Below are positions 51,668-62,669 of a stretch of 64,000 bases of DNA, piece by piece. Made by a program: the position numbers and the translations under genes. How positions within the stretch are numbered: position 1 is the first letter of the stretch; the number at the start of each line of letters is the position of its first letter. This DNA comes from Himantopus leucocephalus (taxonomy: Eukaryota; Chordata; Aves; Charadriiformes; Recurvirostridae). The stretch lies in assembly GCA_003993805.1 (NCBI GenBank), contig RSEF01000031.1, positions 21,788,637 through 21,852,636 of the forward strand, in the 5' to 3' direction. The notes under the pieces were generated by a model. The model saw only the letters and a program-made list of their open reading frames with translations. It had not been told where the DNA came from and made no database searches.

Positions 51668-52073
51668 CAAGAAAGATGCTGGAGTTCATGATGTACAGGA
51701 AAGGGCTGAGGAACTAGGTTTGTTTAGCATTGTGAAGGCTGAGATGGGATATAATGGCTGTCTTTTGCTACCTAATAGATAGATATACAGAGAGAGATAG
51801 AGAGTCACTTATGGAGGTGCGCTGCAAAAAGATGAGAGGAAACACACACGGGTTGCTGGAAGGAAAAATCTAAGTAGACAGAATAATTTTTTCTTGATTA
51901 AGGTATTTAAGTATTGGAACGAGTTACCCAGAGAGCATCATCCTTGAAGGTGTTCAAAACTTGACTGCTAAAGGCCTTTGACTACCTGATCGCGCTTTGA
52001 GGTTAGCGCTACTTTGAGTGGAGAGTTGGACCAGATGGCCTCCAGGTGTCCTTTCCAGCCTGTTATTATGTGG
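51668..52073 (+). repeat. CR1 LINE 3' fragment, highly diverged
   Basis: Recognisable CR1 landmarks appear in order on the plus strand: gggctgaggaactaggtttg, tttagcattgtgaaggctgag, agaggaaacacacacggg, ttggaacgagttacccagag, ccttgaaggtgttcaaaac, ggaccagatggcctccagg and ctttccagcc. The coding frame is broken many times, and an internal (GATA/GAGA)n patch has grown near 51775. This is an old insertion in the MAST4 sense direction. Confidence 0.85.
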
Positions 52074-55000
52074 TTGAAGGATGTGGTACTTGCTGCTTGC
52101 TAGCGTCTGCCTGCTCTGTAGTGATGAAAATCTCTCAAGCAGCCTTTTCAGCATAGCATCTTCTGGAGTTACAGTAGTCACTATCGCACATATTCTACTT
52201 TCTAAGCTGATTTCTAGGTTTTCTAGAACTGTTTTCTTCTCTGCCTACCTCAGTGACTCATTACTTGTAATTGTAAAGAAATAGTTTGCTGTTGAGAACC
52301 ATGTCTTCACCTGCAAAACCTAGACTGAAGGTATAAATAGGTGGCAAGCTTCAGTAAAAATAATTCTTTACTTACGGCTTTCAATAATAGATGGCTAGAT
52401 AGATCAGATGCGATTGTACATCTTGCTAGGCTACATCTTATGTTTTAAACCCACATGCATTCTTAGAATTTTACTGCTTTTTGCTGTAAACTCAACAAAA
52501 ATTGAAGAGCCTACTCCAAGGTCAAAAAAGAAATCATCCAGTAGGTAGGGGAGTGTAGAGAAAGAAGTACTATTCCCTAGCACTGCTCTCTGGCAACAGC
52601 TGATAGAACTTTGATTTGATGGCCAATTGATTGCTAGAAAGTTATGTTTACCAAAGGTTAGAGAGTCTGGCAGACATATAAATAGAAGCAGAAGATAGTT
52701 TGCAGTCAGATATGACAAATGGATCCTCTCTTTGGCAAGTTAAAGTTGTCTTCCTTATAAAATTAATCTCCTGAACAAGTGACTCTGTGGGTAGTGTAAT
52801 ATTCATTGTATTAGATAGGTTTTATAACCTTCTACCCCAAAATGGAATCAAAATAAATCTACAGTACTCCCTTTTGTCCTCACTAAAGCTTTAGTTTTGT
52901 AGAAGGTAATACCAAGTTATAATTAGATGTTTGCAGCTGTTACTTCAAATGTGTGGCCTCCATCCCAGTGGTGCTTGCATGCCTCCCAACTGATTAAAAA
53001 TAGAAATAGCTGTGGTAGAAATAGTATTAGAAATTGTTTGGCTAGAATAAATGCTAGTATGTGTGCAAAAGAATATTACAGAAGTGTAAAGTTAATCTTA
53101 AGATGTGGTTAAATTAGTAGACATACATCCTCATTTAGGTGGGGGATGTCTGCATAGTATGGACACAAAAAAAGGGGTGGATTGGGTCCGAATTTTGGGC
53201 TAGAATTGGAAATGTTTACCAAGAACTGGGATGAGGGGGGAAACCGGTGTTGGGAGGTATTTCAACAACACTGAGATAAGATTTGTGTCATCAAAAAGGA
53301 CGTGGTTTTCTTCTCCCTTAGAGAACTATTTTATTCTGCATGGACTTACCTTCACTAATGAAATTACCATGGAAAATACACGGGTGCTTTCCTTTACTCA
53401 AATATCTTGGTGGCATGATTGCAGGGACCGTGAAAGCTGCTGGACTTAGCTTGCCAGGTGCCTCGTATAAATCAGTGTAGGAACTAGGAGTAGTTTTATA
53501 CTGGTCCCTATTGCAGACTCTGTGTAGGATTGGGTCGCCTCCTGCTGGTGTAAAACCAGCTAGAAGGTATAGAGAAGAAGCTATGGTTGGCTACTCTTTA
53601 ACTTTTGTTTCATGTTGAATATATGCATAACTGAAGGTGTTTGTCCTCATCCTTTTTTGTCTTTTTTTTTGAGGGTCTTTGAGACTAGTCACACAGGAAA
53701 TGTCTGTGCCTTTGGAAAGTTCTTCCCATTAATTAGTAGATATTTCACGACAGGAACTTGCAGAAGAACATATTAGGTGGACGTATAATTTCGAATAACC
53801 TTCACTTATCCTGTTAGACCTTATTAAGGCAGTATAAATAGGATTATCAGTCAAAAGTAAAAGCGAATTAAAAAAAATGTAATGCTTGCACAAACTTAAT
53901 ACAGTTGCTGATGTGATTTACTGTAGTTTGACTTGGAACAATCCATCTGCCATATTGAACAAGGAGAGGGAAGGAATATATACCATAAAATGGTAATAAA
54001 CCAAAAGATTATCGGGGTCCTAATCTCAATTTACCTAGAATGTTAGTGGTCCAAACAAAAACTATAAAATATACCTGACTTTATTGCTAGCAGATACAGA
54101 GAGACCAAGTAATGATATAAATTGTGGAAAAGGATTTGTCACTGTTACATTTTTGCTTTCAGTAGGTAAGAAAGTTTGTCTGTTCACTGTGGTTTTTATC
54201 TGAAAACCTTGCCTAGGCTGAAACAGTGATTTATTTCATGTCAGGAGTTCACAAATTCTTAAACACAGGGGTCCAGCACTGGTCTAGTAATTTGCGTTGT
54301 TATATCAAGGACTTTTTCCAGTGCAATTGTTAGTATTAAGAAGCTGGGGTTATGCCTCAAGGTGGTCTTTGCTAGACGTGAGCTTACTGCCTGCATCAGA
54401 GTTTTTAGACCAGTGATTGACGCAGCAGATCTGTTGTTGCAGATTTGAGACATTTTGAGACTTCCGGATGAAAATAAAAATAGCAGAATGCTGATCTTTG
54501 TGTTATGATCCCTTTCTGATAATGAAAGGAATACTTAAAAGAGCATTCAAATCCCCAAAGAAAAATTGCCTTTCTCCTTCTTGTCTTCCCTGCAATGGAT
54601 ATGCAAAATCGAGGCAGCTAATTGGAGAAACTGGATAACATCAGCAGGGAGAGCAGTGTTGTATCAATAAGGATCATGGGATTTTTGCCATATTGTCTTT
54701 GGAAAGGTTGAAATCAACTTTTCTTGCTTTGGAGTGTTGACTAGTAATTGAAGATTTGTGCAACAGCTGGTGGTGGGGGGGACCTCTTGCCTACCATATA
54801 GGAAGCGGAGTAGCAACAGTAGCGTTTTTGCAGTTCAGCAGCGAGTATGGCAAACGAGCAGGAAACAAGGTAGGAAATGTGTTGAAGAAAGGCCTATGAA
54901 GAGCAATGTTTAGGTTTATAGTAGTGGCAAAGACAAAAGATTGTGAGAATGTGTCTCTCCTTTGGGAGTGGCAGACACTATTGTGGATCCTTCAGTTTTT

Positions 55001-55735
55001 CAAAGCGTTTAAAGCTCTGTAGGAGGTAATCGCATTTCAGCTTGAGAGAAACATGCGACTACAGTTTTGAAGTGAAAGAAATAAAACATTCATTTTGACT
55101 AAGCTGTTTTCACAAATAAGGTTAATATTTACCTTGCTGATTTCCAGACAGTCTCAATTTTTCCAGTGTGACCCTTACCCTAGAACTTGAACCTTTCTTC
55201 CACATCAGTGGAGTGTATTACCAGTAAGCTGTGGAGTCAACTGAACCATTGAATTTATTAATACTGATTAAAATGTCAACATGAAGCAAAATCTCTAATT
55301 TTGAGACCTTTAATTGCATAAGGGGCAGAAGATCTGGAATTGTTATCAGAGCAAATATAAATTAGCCTTTTTCTGCAAAAGAGATATTTCTGTTTTCTTC
55401 TGAAAGCAAAAAAGTAGTGTTTTGCCGCTGCTGTTCCATGTATTTTTTTGGGGGGAGAAGTGAGTTATTTGTGCCCTTTGTGCGTCAATAGTAGCTGCAG
55501 AGCTCAGCTTTGCACGTCCCAGAGTGGGCACTAGAGTGCCTTGGCAAGATTCTTGTGACTCAGTTCCTCTGATTAACATGGCTTAAAACTTATTTCCAGT
55601 GTACTTTTCCCTTGCAGAATACATAGTGTCTTCAAGCTTGTGACTGTGAATGTGTCAAGGTAGAGCAAGGCCTGTGTTTTGCTAGTGGTGTTCTGTCCTG
55701 GAAAAAAGAATAAACGTGTTCGGACTTTTTTTTAG

Positions 55736-55795
55736 CCCCTTTTATCCTGTGGAAGATGACTAACAAAAAATGTTGGAATCAAAGCCTAAATGTAG
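55736..55795 (+). other. Candidate in-frame cassette exon (60 nt), unconfirmed
   Basis: Acceptor ggacttttttttag|CCCC and a near-ideal donor TGTAG|gtaagt enclose 60 nt, divisible by three. Only the phase 1-to-1 frame is open (19 codons: PFILWKMTNKKCWNQSLNV); the other two have stops. The phase matches the upstream MAST4 exon. The protein looks unlike the Ser-rich MAST4 N-terminus (Trp, Cys, Asn), which argues for a pseudo-exon. Confidence 0.18.
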
Positions 55796-56255
55796 GTAAG
55801 TTTCTTTTATGCTGAAGGCAGGCTTAATCATTTTATCTTCTAGTTACTGATTTCAACAGCAGTTTAGCAGCAGCTGCTGCACATACTCATTGTATAATAC
55901 AAAACATGATTTGCAGCTGGGAAAAGGAAGGCAACTAGATTCCTGTGGGCATAATGATCTCCAGCAACTGTATTATCAAGAAGTGCCGAAGCTGGTCACT
56001 GTGTGCTGTGGTGTTGGTTTTTTCTTTTGCTTTTTAATAGTAGGCAAAATCTGTGTAGGTATGCCCATATAAAAAACACGCTTTCTGTTTGATGAAAGAA
56101 TCTAGAGAATCAAAGAGAATCCGGAGAAATCCTTGGCTTTAGCCAAAGTGGATTCAGTGTTTTCCAGTTCTGGTAAACTATATCATTGTTTATATTTGTT
56201 CATCTGACCAGTTGTACCAGCAGCTGTCATTTTTCTTGTGTGATTTTGTGATCCG

Positions 56256-56280
56256 CCCCCCCCATCCCCCGTCCCGTCCC
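56256..56280 (-). other. Potential G-quadruplex motif / short CCCGT repeat
   Basis: The plus strand has C-runs of 8, 5, 3 and 3 separated by two-base spacers (at, gt, gt). The minus strand therefore carries four G-runs with 2-base loops, a strong G3+N1-7 match. The tail is a short (CCCGT)n repeat. Confidence 0.65.
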
Positions 56281-56292
56281 GTCTTCTCCTTT

Positions 56293-56328
56293 TATATGGT
56301 AGCATTCCCTTAATATATGGTAGCATTC
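56293..56328 (+). repeat. 21-bp period direct repeat
   Basis: tatatggtagcattc occurs at 56293-56307 and 56314-56328. Confidence 0.85.
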
Positions 56329-58307
56329 TTAAACTCTAAATATGGGAATATTTGTGTGAACTTGGTAGCTGGAATCTGTTTAGTGTTGGTGTTTCAAACA
56401 CTTTGCAGTCAGTGTGTTTTCTCCATTAGTCATGTGGTGATGTGGTACTTTGCCAAGGGTTGAAATAGACTGTATGACAGCAGGTCAGAATGGAACATGG
56501 ATTTCTCTGACACTGTGTTAGGTGAAATGATTTAGTGTACTTTGAGGTGGAAAGTTAATTCAGAATTTTCCCACTTTTTAATTAAAGAAACACGGTTATT
56601 TATTTCTAAATAGTTGAGCTAAGAATGCAACGTGGTAGGCAACAAATGAAACCTTAAGTAGTATTTTTCTACTATATTTTACTAGGAAGTATTTGCAAGA
56701 AGTTAAGGTCAGACTGTTAGCAAATGAACACACAGATCTACTGAGTTAATGTTGGCAACAGTCAAATTGCTGTTGTTCAAAAGGGTTTGTGCTTCTCATT
56801 AGAGGGAGTTTTCACCTTTTACTAATTACTGTACCTACTCTCCAAATAAGTTACGCTGCATTATTGTAAGGAAGTCGCGTTGATGTGTTCTGCCACTGCT
56901 GCTTTTGGCTGAAAGCTTGAGATAATATCAGAGATAATGTTATTAAGCATAGTCTGAATACTTCTTAACTGTATTACTGTTTCTCATTTTACCAGTAGGT
57001 TGCTGATACTGTATTTGGGTTTCTTTTTTTGGTTGATATGTTGTGTCTCTGAAGCATTGGATATTTATGGATTCAGGTGGTATAAATTAGACATGCCAAA
57101 AAGCATGTTTGGTTTTTGTTTTTATTCACATAAAGACTGTTTGTAACACTTTTGATTTTTTTTTTTTCTTTCTTTTTTCTGGCCAAGTCTATTTGATTAT
57201 TATTTTTTCCCTTTCTAAGATAAATAAAGAGATTATACTCAAAACTTCTTCCAGTGACTCACTCCTGTAGTATCCTTTCTTTTCAGAGAATATCTTTGAC
57301 TACCAAGCATTAATTTAGATTCTTGCTACTGTCTCTGAAGAAACCGTTGTGGTACTTTGTTTACCAAATAAGAAAATCCCAACTAGGTAAAGCCTATGCA
57401 TTTTATTGTAGGAAAAAAAATTTATAGTTGTACCTGTTTTGTAAGAAATGAGATCTGAGTGAGAAAACTTTGACTGACAAAGAGCTGAACACCTTTCTGT
57501 ACCTTTTTGAAAATCAGTTAATCCTGTCTTGAACCGGAAATTTTAAACTCAATAGCCACTCCTAAAATTCAACCCTAGTGTTAATAGAAAGCCATTTCTG
57601 AGGCAGAGGCTTACTATTCTTGGAACCAGGAAACATTACAAATTGTCATAAGAACAAAGGACAGCTTTGACAGAGAAACAAAATTACATCAGGAGAGACA
57701 CATTTGGTGTGGGGCGTTTGAGGTGGTTGATCTGTCTCCGCAGTGAGCCCCTTGGTAATGTGCTCTGAGAATCTGAAGAACTGAGTGTTGGCAGAGTTGG
57801 AAGCAATCAAATAAAAAACATAACCTACCACAGCCTCACTTAGAAGGTATTTAGAATGGATTAATACAATAGCCTGATAAATTAGTCTTACAAAGAGGTC
57901 AAGATTAGCTTCTAAAAGGCTCTTGCAGAGTGCAACCCCTTTCCCTGAGAGATCAAAACAATCCTATACAATGTTACTTGCCCTGCTTTTTTTCTTTATT
58001 CCCACATCCAACTGCAAGATCTGCAGTTATCCCCCAACTTTTCTTCAGCAAAAACATAGTAATTGCTTAAAAAGAAAATTTTTCAAATTCATCCTTCAAA
58101 GCAGTAACTCTTGATGTCTGTGGTTATGATAGGAAGGTGAATTGTGTGCCATTACTGATTTTTTTTTTCCTGCCTACTATTATTAATGCAGTGTTAATGT
58201 TACAGTGCTAACCTATTCTTAATGCAGTGTATTAAGATCTAACAAATGTTACCAGAAAGCCCTCAGATTCTTAGAGCCTATGACAGATGGGCAGAGCAAC
58301 AGTTAAA

Positions 58308-58407
58308 NNNNNNNNNNNNNNNNNNNNNNNNNNNNNNNNNNNNNNNNNNNNNNNNNNNNNNNNNNNNNNNNNNNNNNNNNNNNNNNNNNNNNNNNNNNNN
58401 NNNNNNN
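58308..58407. other. Assembly gap (100 N)
   Basis: Exactly 100 N, true size unknown. The right flank begins with an A-rich aaaaaagaaaagaaaaaaag stretch, so the gap may be an unresolved poly-A or GA-rich repeat. It could also hide a missing MAST4 exon. Confidence 0.98.
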
Positions 58408-61400
58408 AAAAAAGAAAAGAAAAAAAGCTCATATTACTCTTATCACGTGTCACACCTCCCCAGCTGAAGAATGCCTTACTGAAATTTGTCTTGAAAAGGT
58501 TAATTTTTTTAAACTGCTTCGTGGACAACTGAAAACTCTGAAAGATAAGACTTTTTGAACATTTGAACATTGCAATTTTTGTTGGAAGATGAAGCAAATT
58601 TACTGTAGCTCTGTTTTTAGCAGCTTATGAATGTGTCAGCTTTTTATTGATTCTTTAAAATTGAACCCAGCAATAAGTAATAAGTTAATGGCATTTTTTC
58701 TTCCTCCCATATAGGGGAGGGAATTAAATATTTTACATTTTCTGTAATTTGCCTGTAATATTTACAAGAAATTAGATGAAGTTAGTGTTTTCTAAGTAAC
58801 CTCTGTTGTTTAAACCTTTTTATGTAGTTCTGTTATTTAAATCATGTTTCTAGTTAGTGGGGTGAAGACTTTGACCCAGAATAAAGTTCAACGCGCTTTA
58901 TTCAGTCAGTGTGTTTTTTTAATAAGGCTGGATATCTGCACTCTGGTGCATTGACTGAACTTGTCCATATTGAAGTGTCTTGTAGATGTGTAGAACTGGA
59001 GGAAGAATCATAATTACTGAAATAATAAAAAAGCGTCTGTGCTTGTAAAACCATGTTATTGATAGTAAAATGCACAGAGTATGGAGTTTGAACTGATAAG
59101 AAATAGCTGCAGTTAAATTCAGTACACGTGGGTCTTGCTGCAGCATCACAGCAATGTGGCACAGAGTTGCACAGATGTCTTAAAGCTGAGGCAAGGTTTA
59201 TTATGTTCTCAGACCACGTTTTTTGAGACACAAATGGCCTCAAGGGCAAGAATCTCTGGTCCAGTAAATCTGCTTTGTGTTACTGCAATGGAATGAAAGC
59301 AGCCCAACTTGAACTGGCCAGAGGGAGTCTGTGTAGGCTAAAGATCATAGTGTTGTGCTTTGGGGCAGAGCTGGTGCCCGAGAACCATGCAGAGTGGTAG
59401 CTAAGGCATCTTTGTCTCTTTTTAATACTCCAGGGGCTTGCCTGCTAAGCACATGATCTGAAGGTCTTGATACCACCAAGTTTTTACCTTCAGCAGTCCA
59501 TATGTGTTGGATGCTGTGCAGCGGAACTAGAACAGCTGGTCTTTTGAGTCTGTTTTATTGAGATTTGCAGAAAGGAAACGGTGTAATGCCAGAAAACTGT
59601 GAAGTCGTTATAGGTCATTTGCAGTGTAACTGAGATCTGAGCTGGAGCATTGTAAGCCTGAAGAACTGAGTCATTTTGGTATGGTATCATTCAGTGCTTC
59701 CCTGGTTTCAGTGGCTGTGAGTAAAAAAGCCGGGAGAAATGGAGTAAAAATGTCATCTTTAGCTTTTGAATGGTACCGATGGTTTTTATGTACCTAGGAA
59801 AAGAATGATTTCTCTAATCTAAGCTATAGACTAGCCCTACGTAGAGCATGTTTACACTTTTCCCACATGCTCTGTGTAGACCCTGCTGTGGTGCTCTGCT
59901 GTACTATTACAAAGGTCGCATAATGTTGGTGAGCCTTGTCTGGAGTAAGAAAGTCTATTGACACAGCTGATAATCTGATAATTTTTTCAGGTTGTGCAAA
60001 AATCTCTGGGGTGGGTGAGTCCTAAGTGACTCTCAAAATCAGGTAGGAACTGTAAAAATACACCTGATCTGAGACAGAAAAACAACGTTTTGGATTTTTT
60101 TTTGTTGTCTTAGGGATACTAAAGCAGGGGAAGTATGAGAGAAGGGATATTGCATTTTAACATCAATGCTGTGCTATATAGGAAAAATGAGTATATAGAT
60201 ATTATCCAGAAAGGAGATTTGTTTTATTTCATTCCTTGTTTTGTTTGTTTATGTGTATACTGTTTTAAAATCCAGCCTTCACAAATGCTTTATTTGCAAT
60301 GTTTTGTAAGTCTTCCTATGTGAATTACATAATCGAGGTTTTGTTTCATTTTTTACTTTGTATGGGGAGATCTTGGCAGTTCTTATAATCTTTACAAGCA
60401 AGTCGTTACATTGAATCATCTCTTATGGATTCTTATTCTGTAGTCAAAAGTAGTGCTTCAGGATGGCATGCATGAGAATGGCCAAGAGATTAATGTGACT
60501 TCAGGTGTCTGCAGAAGGCAGTGTCTGTCATTTGCTGTGCTGTTATAATGATAAACTATAACTAAAAAACTCTGTTTTTAAAAAAAAAAAGAGGCAAAAA
60601 AAATCTGAATCATAAGAAACAAATTTAAAGTACATGTTGCAACTCTGTTAAATGGGATGCAAAACCAAGTATGATTCTTGCTCATACGTTTTGGCAGTTT
60701 TTCCAGAATCATTGTCTGTTACAGTATGACAGTGCCTAGAATTACAAGTAAAGTTTTATGTTAGAAATAGAACACAATGGCATTGTAAATATGAAAAGAA
60801 AAAAAACCAAAGGGAAGTACGTGGGTTCTAAATTGTAGTTACATTTTGTTCGTGATGAATGTGGCATTTTAAATTTAGGGGAATTACTCAGCTTCATAAT
60901 GCAAAGTTGTATGCAGGTGTAACTGTTCTTTTGTATGTAAGCACATGTTATGCTAAAAGGTGTTGTTTTAAATTGCAGATTCTGAACAGTTGCTGGAACT
61001 TCCTAGGAAGTGCCAGAATTTGTTACCAAGGCTCCTAATCCTCCTCTCCTATGCCTTTGCGTTATAATCTCTTATTACATTGTTTCACACTATTTTTTCC
61101 TGCCTCATTCAGTGAACAGGATGGGTGGTGCTCAAGAATTGAGCAGCTACTTGATATTTTAATCCTTATCGTACAGTTAGCAGCCTGGGCTTTATTTACT
61201 GAACACCATTTAAAAGTCTCTAAAGAATACATAATTATTCATTCCCTTATGGCCTTTTCTACGGTGCCTGGCTGAACTATTTTTATCCATTCAATTGTAT
61301 TTTCATGTGCATTTTCTGGTCAGTAACTATGAATTTATGTGCTATGTGAAATACATGTGTGCACACATACATAATGGGCATATATATATTTAATTTTCAA

Positions 61401-61699
61401 AGAGAATTTTGCCATTCCCTTTGATAACTTATAGAATGAAAACTGAGTGTCTGTTACATAACTTCAAACAGCCTTTTGTGATGCACTTGAGTGACTAAGG
61501 ACATCCATCCACATAACTTGAATCATTCTCTTGTCTTTGGTGATGCTCTTCAACTTTAATGTATCTGTCTGTGTATCCTGTGGGTCTGACAAATTGTCAC
61601 TTTGTTTAAAAGTAGGTGGTACTCCCTGCTGGACACCACTGCAAAGAACACTTAACTTAAATGTAGCATTCAGAATATAAGTTCACTTGAGAAATGGGA

Positions 61700-61882
61700 A
61701 AAAGTGAGGGTAGTTGAACACTGGAACAGATTCCCAGAGAGGATGTGGAGTCTTCATCTTTGCAGATATTCAAACCCCAGCTGGATGCAGTCTTGAGTAA
61801 CCTGCTGCAATTGGCTCTCCTTTAAGTAGTTTGGACCAGAGGATCTCCAGAGGTCCCTTCCAGCCTCAGCTATTCTGTGATT
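61700..61882 (+). repeat. CR1 LINE 3' terminal fragment
   Basis: The plus strand reads gaacactggaacagattccc, agatattcaaaccccagctg, ggaccagaggatctccagag, gtcccttccagcc and tattctgtgatt. This is the end of CR1 ORF2 (the EHWNR segment) followed by the 3' UTR and an ATTCTGTGAT-type tail. It is 5'-truncated, in the MAST4 sense direction, with moderate divergence. Confidence 0.92.
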
Positions 61883-62637
61883 TATACAATACAAGATAAT
61901 CTACTTGTAGGTAGATTGTTATTACTTCTGATGAGCAAAACTTCTTGTATCTTGGGGCATTCTTCTACACTAAAATGCTAGTAAAAATGTTTGTCTGCAA
62001 TTTCCATTTGGCTAGCAGGTTATCTTGTCAGTCCCATAAACAGTAGTTTAACTGTTCTCAGCAAAAGTTGTAGAAATGTTTGTACAACAGCAATTCCATT
62101 GTTTTGCTAGTACTTTGCAGCACACTGCAATAAATTATAATGATTTATAATTGACCAAACTGTTATATACTTCATCTTTCTTGGGTTAAAGAACATAGTA
62201 TAGAACTATTGGTGCCGATGGTCACTTATTTAGGTCTTGAACCTGTTAACAACTTTTGCAAAGGATGGATGCTGGAAAGAACGTAGTATATATTTGTCAC
62301 TGACTCTTGCAAATTTTAATACTGTTACCAATGCATCATAGCTCTGTTGTAAGGCTTTTCTGTAACATCCACCTGTTGTTTGAGGTATTTTAATATTGCT
62401 GCTACTAAAAAGCCTAGATTTTCCCATTGGCAATGTTAACATTTCAAATAAGAATGGAAGGCAACAAGTAAAAGACGGTGCATGTAAAATCTATATCCTC
62501 TTTTATTGTAGTCCAAATACACCACTTTTACCTGTCTGCTACTGGTGGGATGGGAGGATTACAGTATTTAAAAAGGCCATATCCAAATAAAATAAGTTTT
62601 ATTCCTAACACAGTGTTAACTTTTTTTTCTGTTGCAG

Positions 62638-62669
62638 AAGGAGTTGAGCCTTCCAAGAAGAGGAAGTTT
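62638..62669 (+). CDS. MAST4: MAST4 short coding exon (32 nt)
   Basis: The acceptor is taacttttttttctgttgcag|AAGGAG and the donor is AGTTT|gtaagt, both strong. Entering in phase 0 it gives KELSLPRRGS plus two bases (TT) of a following Phe codon. KELSLPRRGSF is a hallmark of the MAST family N-terminus, seen in MAST2, MAST3 and MAST4 just before the conserved CRTSNRKSL segment, which must begin in the next exon beyond the window. The RRGSF motif is a basophilic-kinase type phosphorylation site (inference). Because 32 is not a multiple of three, skipping this microexon alone would shift the frame. The same strand and order as the exon at 5297 support a single gene. Confidence 0.88.

Larger units (their letters stand above)
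52074..61699. other. Intronic sequence without recognised gene
   Basis: AT-rich intron. It holds a candidate 60-nt exon (55736), a minus-strand G-quadruplex motif, a small tandem duplication and the third assembly gap (all listed). No CR1 ends or RNA genes seen. Confidence 0.45.
5451..62637 (+). other. MAST4: Large MAST4 intron (about 57.2 kb, or two or more introns if an unseen exon lies inside)
   Basis: This spans from donor gtgggt at 5451 to acceptor tttttttctgttgcag ending at 62637. It contains all the repeats and candidate exons listed separately. In the human protein, as I recall it, about 40 residues lie between the GGALTG end of the upstream exon and the KELSLPRRG exon. I could not find a matching exon by eye, so at least one real exon may be hidden here, possibly in one of the three 100-N gaps. 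Confidence 0.7.

Noticed and set aside
53250..53449. GRYFNNTEIRF-type reading frame with a GRY start resembling the missing exon
   Set aside because: Similarity stops after three residues, with no acceptor AG at the required base.
60979..61275. Acceptor-like gcag at about 60978 followed by leucine-rich reading frames
   Set aside because: Frames are short or broken and do not fit MAST4; no convincing donor.
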